Notes: generated by a model from the sequence alone, not told the origin. A stretch of 21,257 nt of DNA from Bacteroidales bacterium UBA4621 (GCA_002387325.1 DGIN01000004.1:1-21257), one strand, 5' to 3'; shown: positions 1 to 8,777, numbered from the stretch's first letter. Numbers and translations: made by a program.

Positions 1-31
1 AATATATTCCTCCCTCTTCCAAAATATACAG

Positions 32-158
32 TTTATGCACTTTCCGTACCTCCATATATCCATTACGTAGAAAAGACGTAGAAAGGACGTAGAAAGGACG
101 TAGAAAGAAAAGGCTTTTTTCGATATGATAAGCCACCTTTTTATGCACTTTATGCACT
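32..158. repeat. Three copies of TTTATGCACT
   Basis: The 10-mer TTTATGCACT occurs at 32-41, 140-149 and 149-158; the last two are back to back, sharing one T. All lie upstream of the rdgB promoter. They could be protein-binding half-sites or chance AT-rich repetition. No function is recognised. Confidence 0.5.
65..108. repeat. 11-bp tandem repeat (ACGTAGAAAGG), four units
   Basis: Four head-to-tail 11-bp units at 65-75, 76-86, 87-97 and 98-108. The middle two are identical (ACGTAGAAAGG) and the outer two differ by one base each. The array sits about 115 bp upstream of the rdgB -33 element. The period is close to one DNA helical turn, so every unit would face the same side of the helix. The rest of 1-221 shows no gene. 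Confidence 0.9.
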
Positions 159-222
159 GTTTTTATTGTATAATCTGTATAAATTGCTTTGATGAGGCAG
201 CCCCGAAAAAAATGTCGCATAC

Positions 223-253
223 TTGCGGAAACGGGAAATAAGTTGTAACTTTG
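223..253 (+). promoter_or_regulatory. rdgB-porZ promoter (Bacteroidota type)
   Basis: A -7 element TAACTTTG at 246-253 matches TAnnTTTG, and a -33 TTG at 223-225 lies exactly 20 bp upstream. Transcription should start near 260, giving a leader of about 15 nt before the ATG at 275. This site also rules out the TTG at 251 as the rdgB start codon, because that TTG is part of the -7 element. Confidence 0.8.
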
Positions 254-274
254 CAGCGTATAAATCATAAAAAT

Positions 275-865
275 ATGAAATTGGTATTTGCTACAAACAA
301 TACACACAAGTTGCAAGAGGTGCGTGAAATTTTGCCATCGACGGTAGATGTCGTCAGTCTCCACGAAATAGGATTTGACAAAGAAATAGATGAGACAGGG
401 ACTACATTGGAGGAAAATTCACGTATAAAAGCAGAAGAGGTATATCAATTTATAATGCACAATCCTGAATGTACCAAGGTGGATGGGGTGTTCGCGGATG
501 ACACGGGCTTGGAAATTAGTGCATTGGGCGGTAAACCCGGTGTTTATACGGCTCGTTGGGCTGGCGAACCGGTTAATCCTGCAAATAACAGGAAAAAAGC
601 ACTTGCGGAATTGGCGGGGAAAAAAGATAGGAAAGCGCAATTTCGGACAGTGGTAACGCTGATACGTGACGGCAAAACAGAGCAGGTAGAAGGCGTTGTC
701 TGCGGTAAGATAGCCACAGAAGAACGTGGGGATGGGGGCTTCGGATATGATTCTTTGTTTATTCCCGATGGCTACAATGATACCTTTGCCGAATTGTCCG
801 CTGAAATAAAAAACACTATCAGCCATCGTGCACGTGCTATGCAGGCATTGTGTGACATTTTATAA
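275..865 (+). CDS. rdgB: RdgB/HAM1-family non-canonical purine NTP pyrophosphatase
   Basis: A house-cleaning enzyme that hydrolyses dITP, ITP and XTP to the monophosphate plus pyrophosphate, keeping deaminated purines out of DNA and RNA in the cytoplasm. The 196-aa length is normal for the family. Family motifs are in order: the N-terminal TNNTHKLQEV strand-loop (about residues 7-16), DDTGLEI, GVYTARWAG, the substrate loop GDGGFGYDSLF and the C-terminal SHRARA. I chose ATG 275 over the upstream TTG at 251 because the TTG lies inside the -7 promoter element and the family normally begins with MKLVFATNN-like sequence. The PorZ-like gene starts 12 bp after the stop, so the two are probably co-transcribed. 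Family identity is secure; substrate preference is inferred from the family. Confidence 0.95.
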   Translation: MKLVFATNNTHKLQEVREILPSTVDVVSLHEIGFDKEIDETGTTLEENSRIKAEEVYQFIMHNPECTKVDGVFADDTGLEISALGGKPGVYTARWAGEPVNPANNRKKALAELAGKKDRKAQFRTVVTLIRDGKTEQVEGVVCGKIATEERGDGGFGYDSLFIPDGYNDTFAELSAEIKNTISHRARAMQALCDIL

Positions 866-877
866 AGCAATGCTACT

Positions 878-3800
878 ATGAGAAAGAACAAATTGGCGTA
901 TTGGGGTATCGTCCTGTTGCTGACTGCACCTCTGTCGGCGGAAGCCTATTGGAAAACCATGTTTGCATACAACGATGTGGAGCAAATAGCAATGACCGAT
1001 AACCGGGTGTTTGCCGTATCAGACGGGGCATTGTATTCCGTGGACAAGCAAACGGAAAAGATAGAAACCTATAATGCTGAGAGTGGTCTGCACGGATCGA
1101 ATATCGTGCGTATCTACTATGATAAAGTCTCGGATATGCTGTTGATTGCCTATGAAGACGGCAAGATGGATGTGTTGCACAACGGATATATTGAGTACGT
1201 ATCCGGTTTGTACACAAAAGATATAATGGCTACAAAGACAATCAACAACATCACTGTGTACAACGGACGTGCCTATCTGGCAATGGATTTTGGTATTGTT
1301 ACTTTTCGCCTCAATAAGCGTGAGTTGGTGGATACCTACTATATCGGAAACAATGCTACGGAAGTGAAAGTGGAGGACATTGTATTTCAGGACGATAGCA
1401 TATATGCCTTTACAAACAGCAAAATGTACAAGGCGAGCCTGAATAGCAACCTGCCGGACTATCGCTATTGGCAGATTGATTCAATCGGACGTATCCAGCG
1501 TGATACGCTGAAAGGCGTGAGGTATGTTGACGAAAACGGAGACTTGTGGACTGCGGGCGGAGCGGAAGGTATTGTACGGGTGGATACTATAGGCAACCGC
1601 AATACATATAAACCGCAAGGACCTTTGACCAATACACCCTATGATATGACAGCCGCACATGGACATCTGTATGTGGTATCAGGCGGGCGTTGGGCTGTAC
1701 AGTACCATAAGCCGGGAAATATGATGGTGTACGACGGAACGCAGTGGATCAATATCTCACAAGCGGAGATACAACAGCAGACCGGCAATCCTGCAAAGGA
1801 TTTTATGCATGTCGCGGTAGACCCCGATGATGCTATGCACTATTTTGTAACGAGTTACGGAACAGGTGTATATGAGTTTCAGGGCAGCCGCTTGCTGCAG
1901 CAATATATGCCGTGGAATAGTTCGCTGATGACTGCGGTAGAGAACAATCCGAAAAATTATACGCGTACTTCCGGTGGAGTCTTTGACAAACAGGGTAACC
2001 TTTGGCTGATGAACAGCAACACGGCCACCAACCAGTTGCAATGCCGTTCGGCAAATGGAGAATGGACGGGTATAACTCTTTCACTTGACGGACGGCTCCC
2101 TTATTACGATACAACAGGTGATTTGGTGTTGGATAGGCGAAACGGGAACAGGAAATGGATTCTTCTGCCTCGTAAGGGAGCCGGATTGGTATTATTGGAT
2201 GACAAAGGCACGCTGAGTGCTGCCGATGATAGGACAATATATCGTCCGATGTTACACGAAGCGAACGGCACGCAGATTGATTTGACTACAATAGGTCTCT
2301 ATAAGTGTATTCAAGACGGGGGGGGGAATATCTGGTTGGGTACACAAAACGGAGTACTCATAGTGCCAAGTACGGAGGATTTTTTTGAATCGGACTTGTG
2401 CAAACGTATTGATATACAAGATGACAACGGAGAACAACCTTTCCTGTCGAATGAGGTATATGCTATTGATTTTGACGACAGCGGGCGTGCGTGGATAGGT
2501 ACCACCACAGTAGGCGTGTATGTGCTTTCGGCTGATTGCCAAACCATAGAAGCACACTACACGACTGATAATTCGCCTATGCCGAGCAACTATGTGATGT
2601 CGCTTGCATGGGACGCTGCCAATCAGGTAATGTACATCGGTACAAGCAAGGGGATTGTGTGTTGTTCGGATGATGCTACCGCCCTCAACGATAACACGTA
2701 TGACGATGCGGATACGCCCGACTATGGCAGTATGCAACAATGGAAATTGCATTATTCATACGCTCAAATGGAAGAAGTTGCATATAGTGCCACAGAAGTG
2801 TACGGACTTGCTAATGGAGCATTGTTTTCTCTCAATAAAAAGGACGAGACAACCACGCTTTGGAATAAGGCAACTGGGCTGAATGGCAGTGATATTCTCC
2901 ATATATCTTACGACAATGCAACAAAGCAACTCATTATTTGTTATGCTGATGGGCGCATAGACTTGTTATCTGATGATGGTGTCATCACACAAATGCCCGA
3001 TTTGTATCAAAAATCAGCAACTATCCCTGTAACGGTAAATGACATCTTTGTAGGAGATGATCGCACCTATTTGGCAATGCCGTTTGGCATTGTAGCTATC
3101 AACACGAAAAAGGCGGAAGTAATAGATACATACTATATTGGTGATAGTGCGCAAGCGGTGAATGTACAGCGTTTGGCTTTGTTGGGTGATACGCTGTATG
3201 CCCTTTCGAAAGAGGCTTTGTATGCTGCCTCTGTCAACGATAATATAGTGGATTATTCGTTTTGGAAACAACTGCCCCTCCCGAATGGTAAAACGGTGAG
3301 CAACATACAGATAGCCAATGACGCTCTGTATGCTTTGCAAGACTCAGTGCTGTACAAACGGCAGAATGTCGGTTGGCAGCGCGTAGAAAATGCATCTTCG
3401 CTATATTGGATTATAGGGTATGCCAATCATCTGCTTGCTAATCAAAAAGGGCAGGGTATTATTGAGATTGGTACTGACCAAATACGTAATCTGGGTAATT
3501 ATAGCATCAATGATATTCAGTATGATGCATCTGCCGGTTGCTATTGGATGGCTGCACCGAACTATGGCATTGCCCGATTGAACGCAGAGGGAAATTTGCA
3601 GACTTTTCCGCCGAACGGTCCTGCAAATAATATAGGATACCGGATAAAATATACTGGAGACCAAATCTTTGCGGTAAGTGGCGGCAGATGGGCTGTACAG
3701 TCTTCGCGTGACGGTACATTCAGTATCTACAATGGTTCTGACTGGCGTAAGATTTCGTCCGGTACCACTCGCAACCAGTTAAAGTTGTATGCTTATCCGC

Positions 3801-4972
3801 GAGATGTAGTCTCGGTTTGCGCCGATCCGAAGGACAACAAGCATTTCTTTGTGGCATTGTATGGGATGGGGGTAATAGAATACCGCAATGACGTGGCTGT
3901 AGCCCACTATGGGGTAAATAACAGTTCGCTCCGTGCTGCTGCGGAAAATAACCCGAATTATTATACACGCACCGAAGGGGTGATGATTGATGAAACCGGC
4001 AATCTGTGGGTGCTGAATACCGGACAAAATGCACATCCTGTAAATATTATGACCCCGCAAGGGCAATGGTTTGGATTGGATATGTATTCCAATGGGCAGG
4101 CTATACGCTTTGAGACACCATGGGAGATTACCGTGGACAATCGTAACAGCCGGCGTAAATGGATGATAGACCAGCGTAAACTGACGGGGGTTATTTTGTT
4201 GGACGACGGCGGGACACCTACGTCAAGGAATGATGATAAGTGTATAAAGCGCAGTACTTTTGTTGATGGGGATAATATCCAACTGACTCCGGCCGAGATT
4301 TATTGTTTGGCACAGGATCTGAATGGAGATATATGGTTAGGAACCCCGTCCGGTATTATTGTAATACCTTCTACTGTAGATTTCTTTACCTCTAATCAAT
4401 GTACGCGTATCAAGATTCCGCGCAATGACGGCACAAATCTTGCCGACTATCTGCTTGGGACTGAGCAGATAAATGCCATAGTGGTGGACGGTGCCAACCG
4501 AAAATGGATAGGTACGGAAACATCAGGAATCTATTTGATGTCAGCGGATGGACTGACAACCCTGGCACATTTTACTACGGAAAACTCCGTTTTGCCGTCC
4601 AATTCTATTCTTTCCATTGCTATCAATTCCAATACGGGGGAAGTCTTTGTAGGAACGGGTAAAGGTATTGCTTCATACAAGAGCGATGCTTCTGCTCCGC
4701 AAGAAGATTTCAGCGGGGCGTATGCTTATCCAAATCCTGTGCGTCCCCATTATGAGGGTGTGATTTCTATTACAGGACTGATGGAGAATACCACTGTCAA
4801 CATTGTAGATGCAGGAGGAAATCTTGTTTGCAAAACAAAAAGCAATGGAGGTACTGCTGTTTGGGATGGCAAAGATTTCAAGGGAAAGCGTGTCAGCAGT
4901 GGGGTCTATTCCGCTTTATGTAATGCTGCAGGGAAGAACCATACTGTAGTTAAGATATTGGTAATGAACTAA
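878..4972 (+). CDS. porZ: PorZ-like T9SS surface protein, tandemly duplicated, with C-terminal sorting domain
   Basis: A 1364-aa exported beta-propeller protein. Residues 1-23 form a signal peptide (basic start, hydrophobic LLLTAPLS, cleavage after AEA). Residues 25 to about 600 and 622 to about 1271 are two copies of the same body, sharing WKxxxxY at the start, SGGRWAVQ (268-275 and 934-941), ENNPxxYTRT (355-364 and 1023-1032), IWLGTxxG and IVPST or its equivalent. Residues about 1283-1364 (YPNPV start, VWDGKD, SSGVY) are a type A T9SS sorting domain. In Porphyromonas gingivalis PorZ is a roughly 780-aa part of the PorU-PorV-PorZ attachment complex that anchors cargo to A-LPS. This protein is nearly two PorZ bodies with one sorting domain. 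Copy 1 lacks about 65 residues present in copy 2 (about 800-865). A nine-G run lies in copy 1. The PorZ assignment rests on recalled similarity; a generic two-component-regulator-propeller protein is the alternative. Confidence 0.8.
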   Translation: MRKNKLAYWGIVLLLTAPLSAEAYWKTMFAYNDVEQIAMTDNRVFAVSDGALYSVDKQTEKIETYNAESGLHGSNIVRIYYDKVSDMLLIAYEDGKMDVLHNGYIEYVSGLYTKDIMATKTINNITVYNGRAYLAMDFGIVTFRLNKRELVDTYYIGNNATEVKVEDIVFQDDSIYAFTNSKMYKASLNSNLPDYRYWQIDSIGRIQRDTLKGVRYVDENGDLWTAGGAEGIVRVDTIGNRNTYKPQGPLTNTPYDMTAAHGHLYVVSGGRWAVQYHKPGNMMVYDGTQWINISQAEIQQQTGNPAKDFMHVAVDPDDAMHYFVTSYGTGVYEFQGSRLLQQYMPWNSSLMTAVENNPKNYTRTSGGVFDKQGNLWLMNSNTATNQLQCRSANGEWTGITLSLDGRLPYYDTTGDLVLDRRNGNRKWILLPRKGAGLVLLDDKGTLSAADDRTIYRPMLHEANGTQIDLTTIGLYKCIQDGGGNIWLGTQNGVLIVPSTEDFFESDLCKRIDIQDDNGEQPFLSNEVYAIDFDDSGRAWIGTTTVGVYVLSADCQTIEAHYTTDNSPMPSNYVMSLAWDAANQVMYIGTSKGIVCCSDDATALNDNTYDDADTPDYGSMQQWKLHYSYAQMEEVAYSATEVYGLANGALFSLNKKDETTTLWNKATGLNGSDILHISYDNATKQLIICYADGRIDLLSDDGVITQMPDLYQKSATIPVTVNDIFVGDDRTYLAMPFGIVAINTKKAEVIDTYYIGDSAQAVNVQRLALLGDTLYALSKEALYAASVNDNIVDYSFWKQLPLPNGKTVSNIQIANDALYALQDSVLYKRQNVGWQRVENASSLYWIIGYANHLLANQKGQGIIEIGTDQIRNLGNYSINDIQYDASAGCYWMAAPNYGIARLNAEGNLQTFPPNGPANNIGYRIKYTGDQIFAVSGGRWAVQSSRDGTFSIYNGSDWRKISSGTTRNQLKLYAYPRDVVSVCADPKDNKHFFVALYGMGVIEYRNDVAVAHYGVNNSSLRAAAENNPNYYTRTEGVMIDETGNLWVLNTGQNAHPVNIMTPQGQWFGLDMYSNGQAIRFETPWEITVDNRNSRRKWMIDQRKLTGVILLDDGGTPTSRNDDKCIKRSTFVDGDNIQLTPAEIYCLAQDLNGDIWLGTPSGIIVIPSTVDFFTSNQCTRIKIPRNDGTNLADYLLGTEQINAIVVDGANRKWIGTETSGIYLMSADGLTTLAHFTTENSVLPSNSILSIAINSNTGEVFVGTGKGIASYKSDASAPQEDFSGAYAYPNPVRPHYEGVISITGLMENTTVNIVDAGGNLVCKTKSNGGTAVWDGKDFKGKRVSSGVYSALCNAAGKNHTVVKILVMN
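950..4690 (+). repeat. Internal duplication within the PorZ-like gene (copies 950-2677 and 2741-4690)
   Basis: The two coding halves translate to alignable proteins over their full length: NGALFSL against DGALYSV, AYEDGKMDVL against CYADGRIDLL, ELVDTYYIG against EVIDTYYIG, GGRWAVQ in both, and DFFESDLCKRIDI against DFFTSNQCTRIKI. DNA identity has drifted, so this is an old duplication. Copy 2 is longer because of a segment at about residues 800-865 that is missing from copy 1. Confidence 0.93.
2318..2326 (+). repeat. G9 homopolymer in the coding sequence
   Basis: Nine consecutive G encode Gly-Gly-Gly in QDGGGNIWLG of copy 1. The equivalent codons in copy 2 (DLNGDIWLG) contain no G run. A gain or loss of one G would frameshift the gene about one third of the way through. 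Confidence 0.9.
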
Positions 4973-5063
4973 CGATAGATTTCCCGTCTGTTGCTCGCCG
5001 TTATACATAAGCGTTTGGAACGGAAATAGGCTTTCTCGAATATGGTTACATCCCGATTATTTC

Positions 5064-5099
5064 GGGTCTATGGGTCAAATTGGGTCTATGGGTCATTTT
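5064..5099. repeat. 18-bp direct repeat built from GGGTC blocks
   Basis: Two adjacent 18-bp units at 5064-5081 and 5082-5099 share GGGTCTATGGGTCA and differ only in their last four bases (AATT or TTTT). Each unit itself contains GGGTC twice. The array lies about 90 bp after the porZ stop. I found no convincing T-tailed hairpin terminator for porZ nearby. Confidence 0.85.
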
Positions 5100-5112
5100 G
5101 CAGGCTGATTTT

Positions 5113-5142
5113 TTTGTATATCACTGATATATAGTATTTTTG
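5113..5142 (+). promoter_or_regulatory. Possible promoter overlapping a hairpin
   Basis: TATTTTTG at 5135-5142 fits TAnnTTTG and TTTG at 5113-5116 could be the -33 element, but the spacer is 18 bp rather than the 20 bp seen at the better promoters here. The -7 overlaps the left arm of the hairpin at 5139-5173. Confidence 0.4.
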
Positions 5143-5173
5143 TGGCATTCAAAATCCATAGAAATGCCACAAA
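5139..5173. repeat. Perfect 11-bp inverted repeat
   Basis: TTTGTGGCATT at 5139-5149 and AATGCCACAAA at 5163-5173 are exact reverse complements around a 13-nt loop. No T-run follows on either strand, so it does not look like a terminator. It overlaps a possible -7 element and the start of a 32-codon ORF. Confidence 0.85.
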
Positions 5174-5262
5174 TGAACAAGAAAAAGTACCCTCTATGCG
5201 GGGCGGTCAAAACCAAGAAAAGGTTTGAAACAGATGCAAAACTGCAAATAATCAACTCGTGA
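5164..5262 (+). pseudogene. Short 32-codon ORF, possibly a decayed gene remnant
   Basis: An ORF of 32 codons starting at the ATG in the right arm of the inverted repeat; ATG 5173 is an alternative start. The peptide is lysine-rich, and its end (KTKKRFETDAKLQIINS) weakly recalls the first helix of IS3-type OrfA proteins, although this is only an impression. One other frame stays open from about 5259 to 5393, so a frameshifted remnant is conceivable. It may equally be non-coding. The rest of 4973-5387 contains no other gene. Confidence 0.2.
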
Positions 5263-5348
5263 GTATAAAATGCCTCCTGTCTTTGTGATAACCGCATCAA
5301 GTAGCGGGTTGTTAATGCTGCAATATAGTTTAGGTTTGCAGCACAAAA

Positions 5349-5380
5349 GATGGGGCTTGGCAATACGTGTCAGCCCCATC
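5349..5380 (-). terminator. Probable lon terminator
   Basis: A hairpin with a 9-bp GC-rich stem (GATGGGGCT at 5349-5357, AGCCCCATC at 5372-5380) and a 14-nt loop begins 8 nt beyond the lon stop codon on the minus strand. On that strand it is followed by a short T-run (CTTTTG). The stem is strong and the T-tract weak. Confidence 0.65.
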
Positions 5381-5387
5381 CATTCAG

Positions 5388-7838
5388 TCACATAAGAGCC
5401 ACATCTATAACTTCTTGTATATCGTGTACATAGTGGAAAGTCAAACCTTTGAGATAGATTTCAGGAATTTCCATTACATCCCTGCGGTTGTCTTCACAAA
5501 GCACCAAATCTGTGATTCCTGCACGTTTAGCAGCTAATATCTTTTCTTTCACACCGCCAATAGGCAATACTTTTCCACGAAGTGTCATTTCGCCCGTCAT
5601 CGCAATACGCGGACGTACTTTGCGCTTGGTAAATGCGCTGACTAAAGCAGTGGTCATCGTGATACCGGCAGACGGACCGTCTTTAGGAACAGCACCTTCC
5701 GGCACATGTATGTGTACCGATTGTGTATCAAGATCTTTTTGTTTGATGCCGAATTGCTGTGCATGCGATTTGATATATCCCATCGCTATTGTGGCACTCT
5801 CTCTCATCACATCGCCCAAGTTACCGGTAAGCGTTAGAGTAGGGGTCTTGGAGGGTGATAGGGATGCCTCTATAAAAAGTATTTCACCACCTACTTGTGT
5901 CCACGCCAAACCGGTTACAACACCCACATATTTGTTGGTTTCCCATGTTTCACGGCTATAGCGCGGTTGTCCCAAATAGGAAATCAAATCTTCACGTGTC
6001 ACCACCACATTATATTCTTCATTCAATGCTATTTTGGTATCTATTTTGCGGCAAACAGAGGCTATTTGTCTATCCAATGAGCGTACACCGGATTCGCGTG
6101 TATAATCGTCAATAATATGTGCTATGATATCCTTACGGAATCGCAGTTGTGACGGTTTAATGCCATGATTTTCCAATTCTTTAGGAATAAGATGTCGTTT
6201 GGCTATTTCTTCTTTTTCCTCTAACAGATACCCAGTCATCTCAATGAGTTCCATACGATCAAGCAGCGGACGGGGAATAGTATCCAGCGTATTAGCCGTA
6301 GCAATGAACAACACTTTGCTTAGATCATAATCTACATCCAAGAAATTGTCGTGAAATGTACTGTTCTGTTCAGGATCAAGTACTTCCAACAATGCCGATG
6401 TAGGATCTCCTTTGTAATCCGCCCCAATCTTGTCAATCTCATCCAATACAAATACAGGGTTGGATGTCTGTACTTTGCGCAGATTCTCAATAATGCGTCC
6501 CGGCATAGCACCAATGTATGTGCGCCTATGTCCACGAATCTCTGCCTCATCATGTAAACCACCCAACGAGATACGTGCATACTTGCGTCCGAGGGCAGTG
6601 GCTATAGAGCGTCCAAGACTGGTTTTACCGACACCGGGAGGACCATATAGACATAGAATAGGAGAGTTGAATTTGTGTGCTTCTTTTTCATTTTTTCCAC
6701 ATAGATTCAACTGTCGCTGTACCGCCAAATACTCGATAATGCGTTCTTTCACTTTCTCTATGCCATAGTGGTCTTTGTCAAGCACATTTTTGGCATGAAC
6801 AATATCGTAATTATCTTCTGTGTATTCGTTCCACGGCAAGTCGAGTAGGGTATCCAAATAGTTCTGTTGGGTAGAGTATTCCGGCGAATGAGCAGGCATT
6901 CGCTGCAGTTTTTTCAATTCGCTATCAAAGACGGTCTGAATACTTTTCGGCCATTTCTTTTTCTCGGCACGCACTTGCATCTCCTTTATATTCTGTGCAT
7001 CGGTGTCTCCCAACTCGCGTTGAATTGTTTCCATCTGTTGGTGCAAATAGAACTCGCGCTGTTGTTTATCCAATTCTTCTTTGGTTTTTGATTGAATATC
7101 TGCTTTCATGCGAAGCATTTCCAGTTCCTCGTTTAGGATTGCCAAGAGACGGATAGCCCGTTCTTTGATAGAATTAAACTGCAGCAGTTGTTGTTTTTGC
7201 TCAATTTTTATATCAAAGTTGGTACATACATAATTGACAAGGGTAGGGGGATTCTCTATGCTTTTGAGTGTCATACCCGCTTCAGGAGGCACATTGTCGG
7301 CATTTTTCAGAATTTGCGCTGCTTCATCTTTAATACTACTTGCAATAGCGAGAAATTCTTTATCACCTTTTTCCGGAAAAATCTCTTCACAACGCTTGAT
7401 ATGTGCACGTAATCCGTTGCGCGACGGAATAAATTCTTCCACTCGAATACGAGCGATACCTTCTAAAATCACCATTAGTGTACCACTTTGCAATTCAATT
7501 GTTTGAATTATCCGTGCAGCCACTCCAAGAGTATACAAATCATTCTCTTTGGGCTCCTGCACATCACGTTCTTTCTGGCAGCACACAGCAATCAGTTTCT
7601 CCTGTTTGTAGGCATTGTTAACCAATTTGAGTGATTTGGGACGTCCTACAGCTACCGGCATCAGCACGTTTGGAAAAAGCACCATATTGCGCAATGGTAG
7701 AACATCCAATATATCATCATCTTTGAGCGAGACATTTTGCACATCATCATGTCCTCGCACAATAGAAACTACACGTTGCTTCCCGCTTGTTTCCAACAAG
7801 TCATTATCTACGTTATCTACGCTGTAAATCATCTTCAA
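5388..7838 (-). CDS. lon: Lon ATP-dependent serine protease (LonA)
   Basis: A cytoplasmic AAA+ protease that unfolds and degrades damaged and regulatory proteins. At 816 aa it is full length for LonA. The order is an N-terminal substrate-binding LAN domain (about 43-240), a coiled linker, the ATPase (Walker A GPPGVGKT 399-406, Walker B VFVLDEID 462-469, ATANT sensor, RPLLDRME arginine region) and the protease domain. The catalytic dyad is Ser723 in PKDGPSAG and Lys766 in GGVKEK, with the same 43-residue spacing as in E. coli Lon. The start MKMIYSVDNVDN is retained; its alternatives are only two residues apart. No TAnnTTTG promoter is visible in the 60-bp gap to fabD, so read-through from the fabD promoter is likely. 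No HrcA/CIRCE-like element was seen. Confidence 0.97.
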   Translation of the reverse strand: MKMIYSVDNVDNDLLETSGKQRVVSIVRGHDDVQNVSLKDDDILDVLPLRNMVLFPNVLMPVAVGRPKSLKLVNNAYKQEKLIAVCCQKERDVQEPKENDLYTLGVAARIIQTIELQSGTLMVILEGIARIRVEEFIPSRNGLRAHIKRCEEIFPEKGDKEFLAIASSIKDEAAQILKNADNVPPEAGMTLKSIENPPTLVNYVCTNFDIKIEQKQQLLQFNSIKERAIRLLAILNEELEMLRMKADIQSKTKEELDKQQREFYLHQQMETIQRELGDTDAQNIKEMQVRAEKKKWPKSIQTVFDSELKKLQRMPAHSPEYSTQQNYLDTLLDLPWNEYTEDNYDIVHAKNVLDKDHYGIEKVKERIIEYLAVQRQLNLCGKNEKEAHKFNSPILCLYGPPGVGKTSLGRSIATALGRKYARISLGGLHDEAEIRGHRRTYIGAMPGRIIENLRKVQTSNPVFVLDEIDKIGADYKGDPTSALLEVLDPEQNSTFHDNFLDVDYDLSKVLFIATANTLDTIPRPLLDRMELIEMTGYLLEEKEEIAKRHLIPKELENHGIKPSQLRFRKDIIAHIIDDYTRESGVRSLDRQIASVCRKIDTKIALNEEYNVVVTREDLISYLGQPRYSRETWETNKYVGVVTGLAWTQVGGEILFIEASLSPSKTPTLTLTGNLGDVMRESATIAMGYIKSHAQQFGIKQKDLDTQSVHIHVPEGAVPKDGPSAGITMTTALVSAFTKRKVRPRIAMTGEMTLRGKVLPIGGVKEKILAAKRAGITDLVLCEDNRRDVMEIPEIYLKGLTFHYVHDIQEVIDVALM

Positions 7839-7898
7839 GAATTGTCTATTTTACATAATTCACATTATCCATACACAATACATCAACATCACAGATAA

Positions 7899-8777
7899 TT
7901 ATCCGATGGTGGCATCGGGTGCGATTTTGCGGATAAGGTTTTTGAGGACATCACCGGGACCAAATTCGTAGAATTCAGTGCAACCTGCAGATAGCATATT
8001 TTTTACAGACTGCGTCCATAAAACGGGCGATGTGAGTTGCAAAAGCAAATTGCGGCGGATTTGCTGTGGATTGGTGTGCGGCTGTGCGTCCACATTCTGG
8101 TATACCGGACAGACGGGTGTATGGAATTCTGCTTTCAAGATAGCAGTTTCCAGTTTTTGTGCAGCAGGTTTCATCAACGGCGAATGGAACGCACCTCCCA
8201 CCTGCAAACGCAATGCACGTTTTGCCCCATTGGCTTTCATCAGTTCGCATGCTTTCTCTATACCGGCAATAGTTCCGGAAATAACCACCTGTCCCGGACA
8301 ATTGAAATTGGCGGCAACGACCGTATTGTCGGCATTATCCGTAATTTGCCGGCACACTTCTTCCACTTTTTCATCGTTCAATCCCAAGATAGCCGCCATG
8401 GTCCCCTCCTGCATATCACATGCCTGTTGCATAGCATAGGCACGTTGGCTGACTAACATCAGCGCATCCTCAAAGCGAAGCGCACCGCAAGCGACCAATG
8501 CGGAGTATTCGCCGAGACTATGCCCTGCCACCATATCCGGTTTTTGCGTTGTCATTAAACGTGCGGCAACAACCGAGTGCAAAAACACAGCCGGCTGCGT
8601 AACCGCAGTCTGCTTCAAATCTTCGGTCGTACCATCAAACATAATATCAGTGAGACGAAATCCCAAAAGCCGGTTTGCCGTTTCACATAATTCGCGTGCT
8701 TCAACATAGGTATCATACAAATCTTTGCACATACCAGTAAACTGCGTTCCCTGTCCCGGAAAAATAAATGCTTTCAT
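7899..8777 (-). CDS. fabD: Malonyl-CoA:ACP transacylase FabD
   Basis: Transfers the malonyl group from malonyl-CoA to acyl carrier protein, supplying the extender unit for type II fatty-acid synthesis in the cytoplasm. The 292-aa length is normal. Visible motifs are FPGQGTQ (6-12), the nucleophile elbow GHSLGEYSA with Ser87, Arg112 in SQRAYAMQ, and the second catalytic residue His198 in GAFHSPLM; FGPGDVL lies near the C-terminus. It is the first gene of a probable two-gene minus-strand unit with lon, 60 bp away, and has its own well-formed promoter. The genes usually found beside fabD in many bacteria (fabH, fabG, acpP) are absent here. Family and function are secure. Confidence 0.97.
   Translation of the reverse strand: MKAFIFPGQGTQFTGMCKDLYDTYVEARELCETANRLLGFRLTDIMFDGTTEDLKQTAVTQPAVFLHSVVAARLMTTQKPDMVAGHSLGEYSALVACGALRFEDALMLVSQRAYAMQQACDMQEGTMAAILGLNDEKVEEVCRQITDNADNTVVAANFNCPGQVVISGTIAGIEKACELMKANGAKRALRLQVGGAFHSPLMKPAAQKLETAILKAEFHTPVCPVYQNVDAQPHTNPQQIRRNLLLQLTSPVLWTQSVKNMLSAGCTEFYEFGPGDVLKNLIRKIAPDATIG

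Noticed and set aside
65..108. CRISPR-like array
   Set aside because: The 11-bp units are directly abutting with no spacers, and no cas genes occur in the window.
251..274. TTG start for rdgB eight codons upstream
   Set aside because: The TTG is the end of the -7 promoter element, so it would not be in the mRNA.
5121..5391. Minus-strand ORFs of 65-80 codons downstream of lon
   Set aside because: They run through the lon terminator hairpin and the inverted repeat, and have no start context or motifs.
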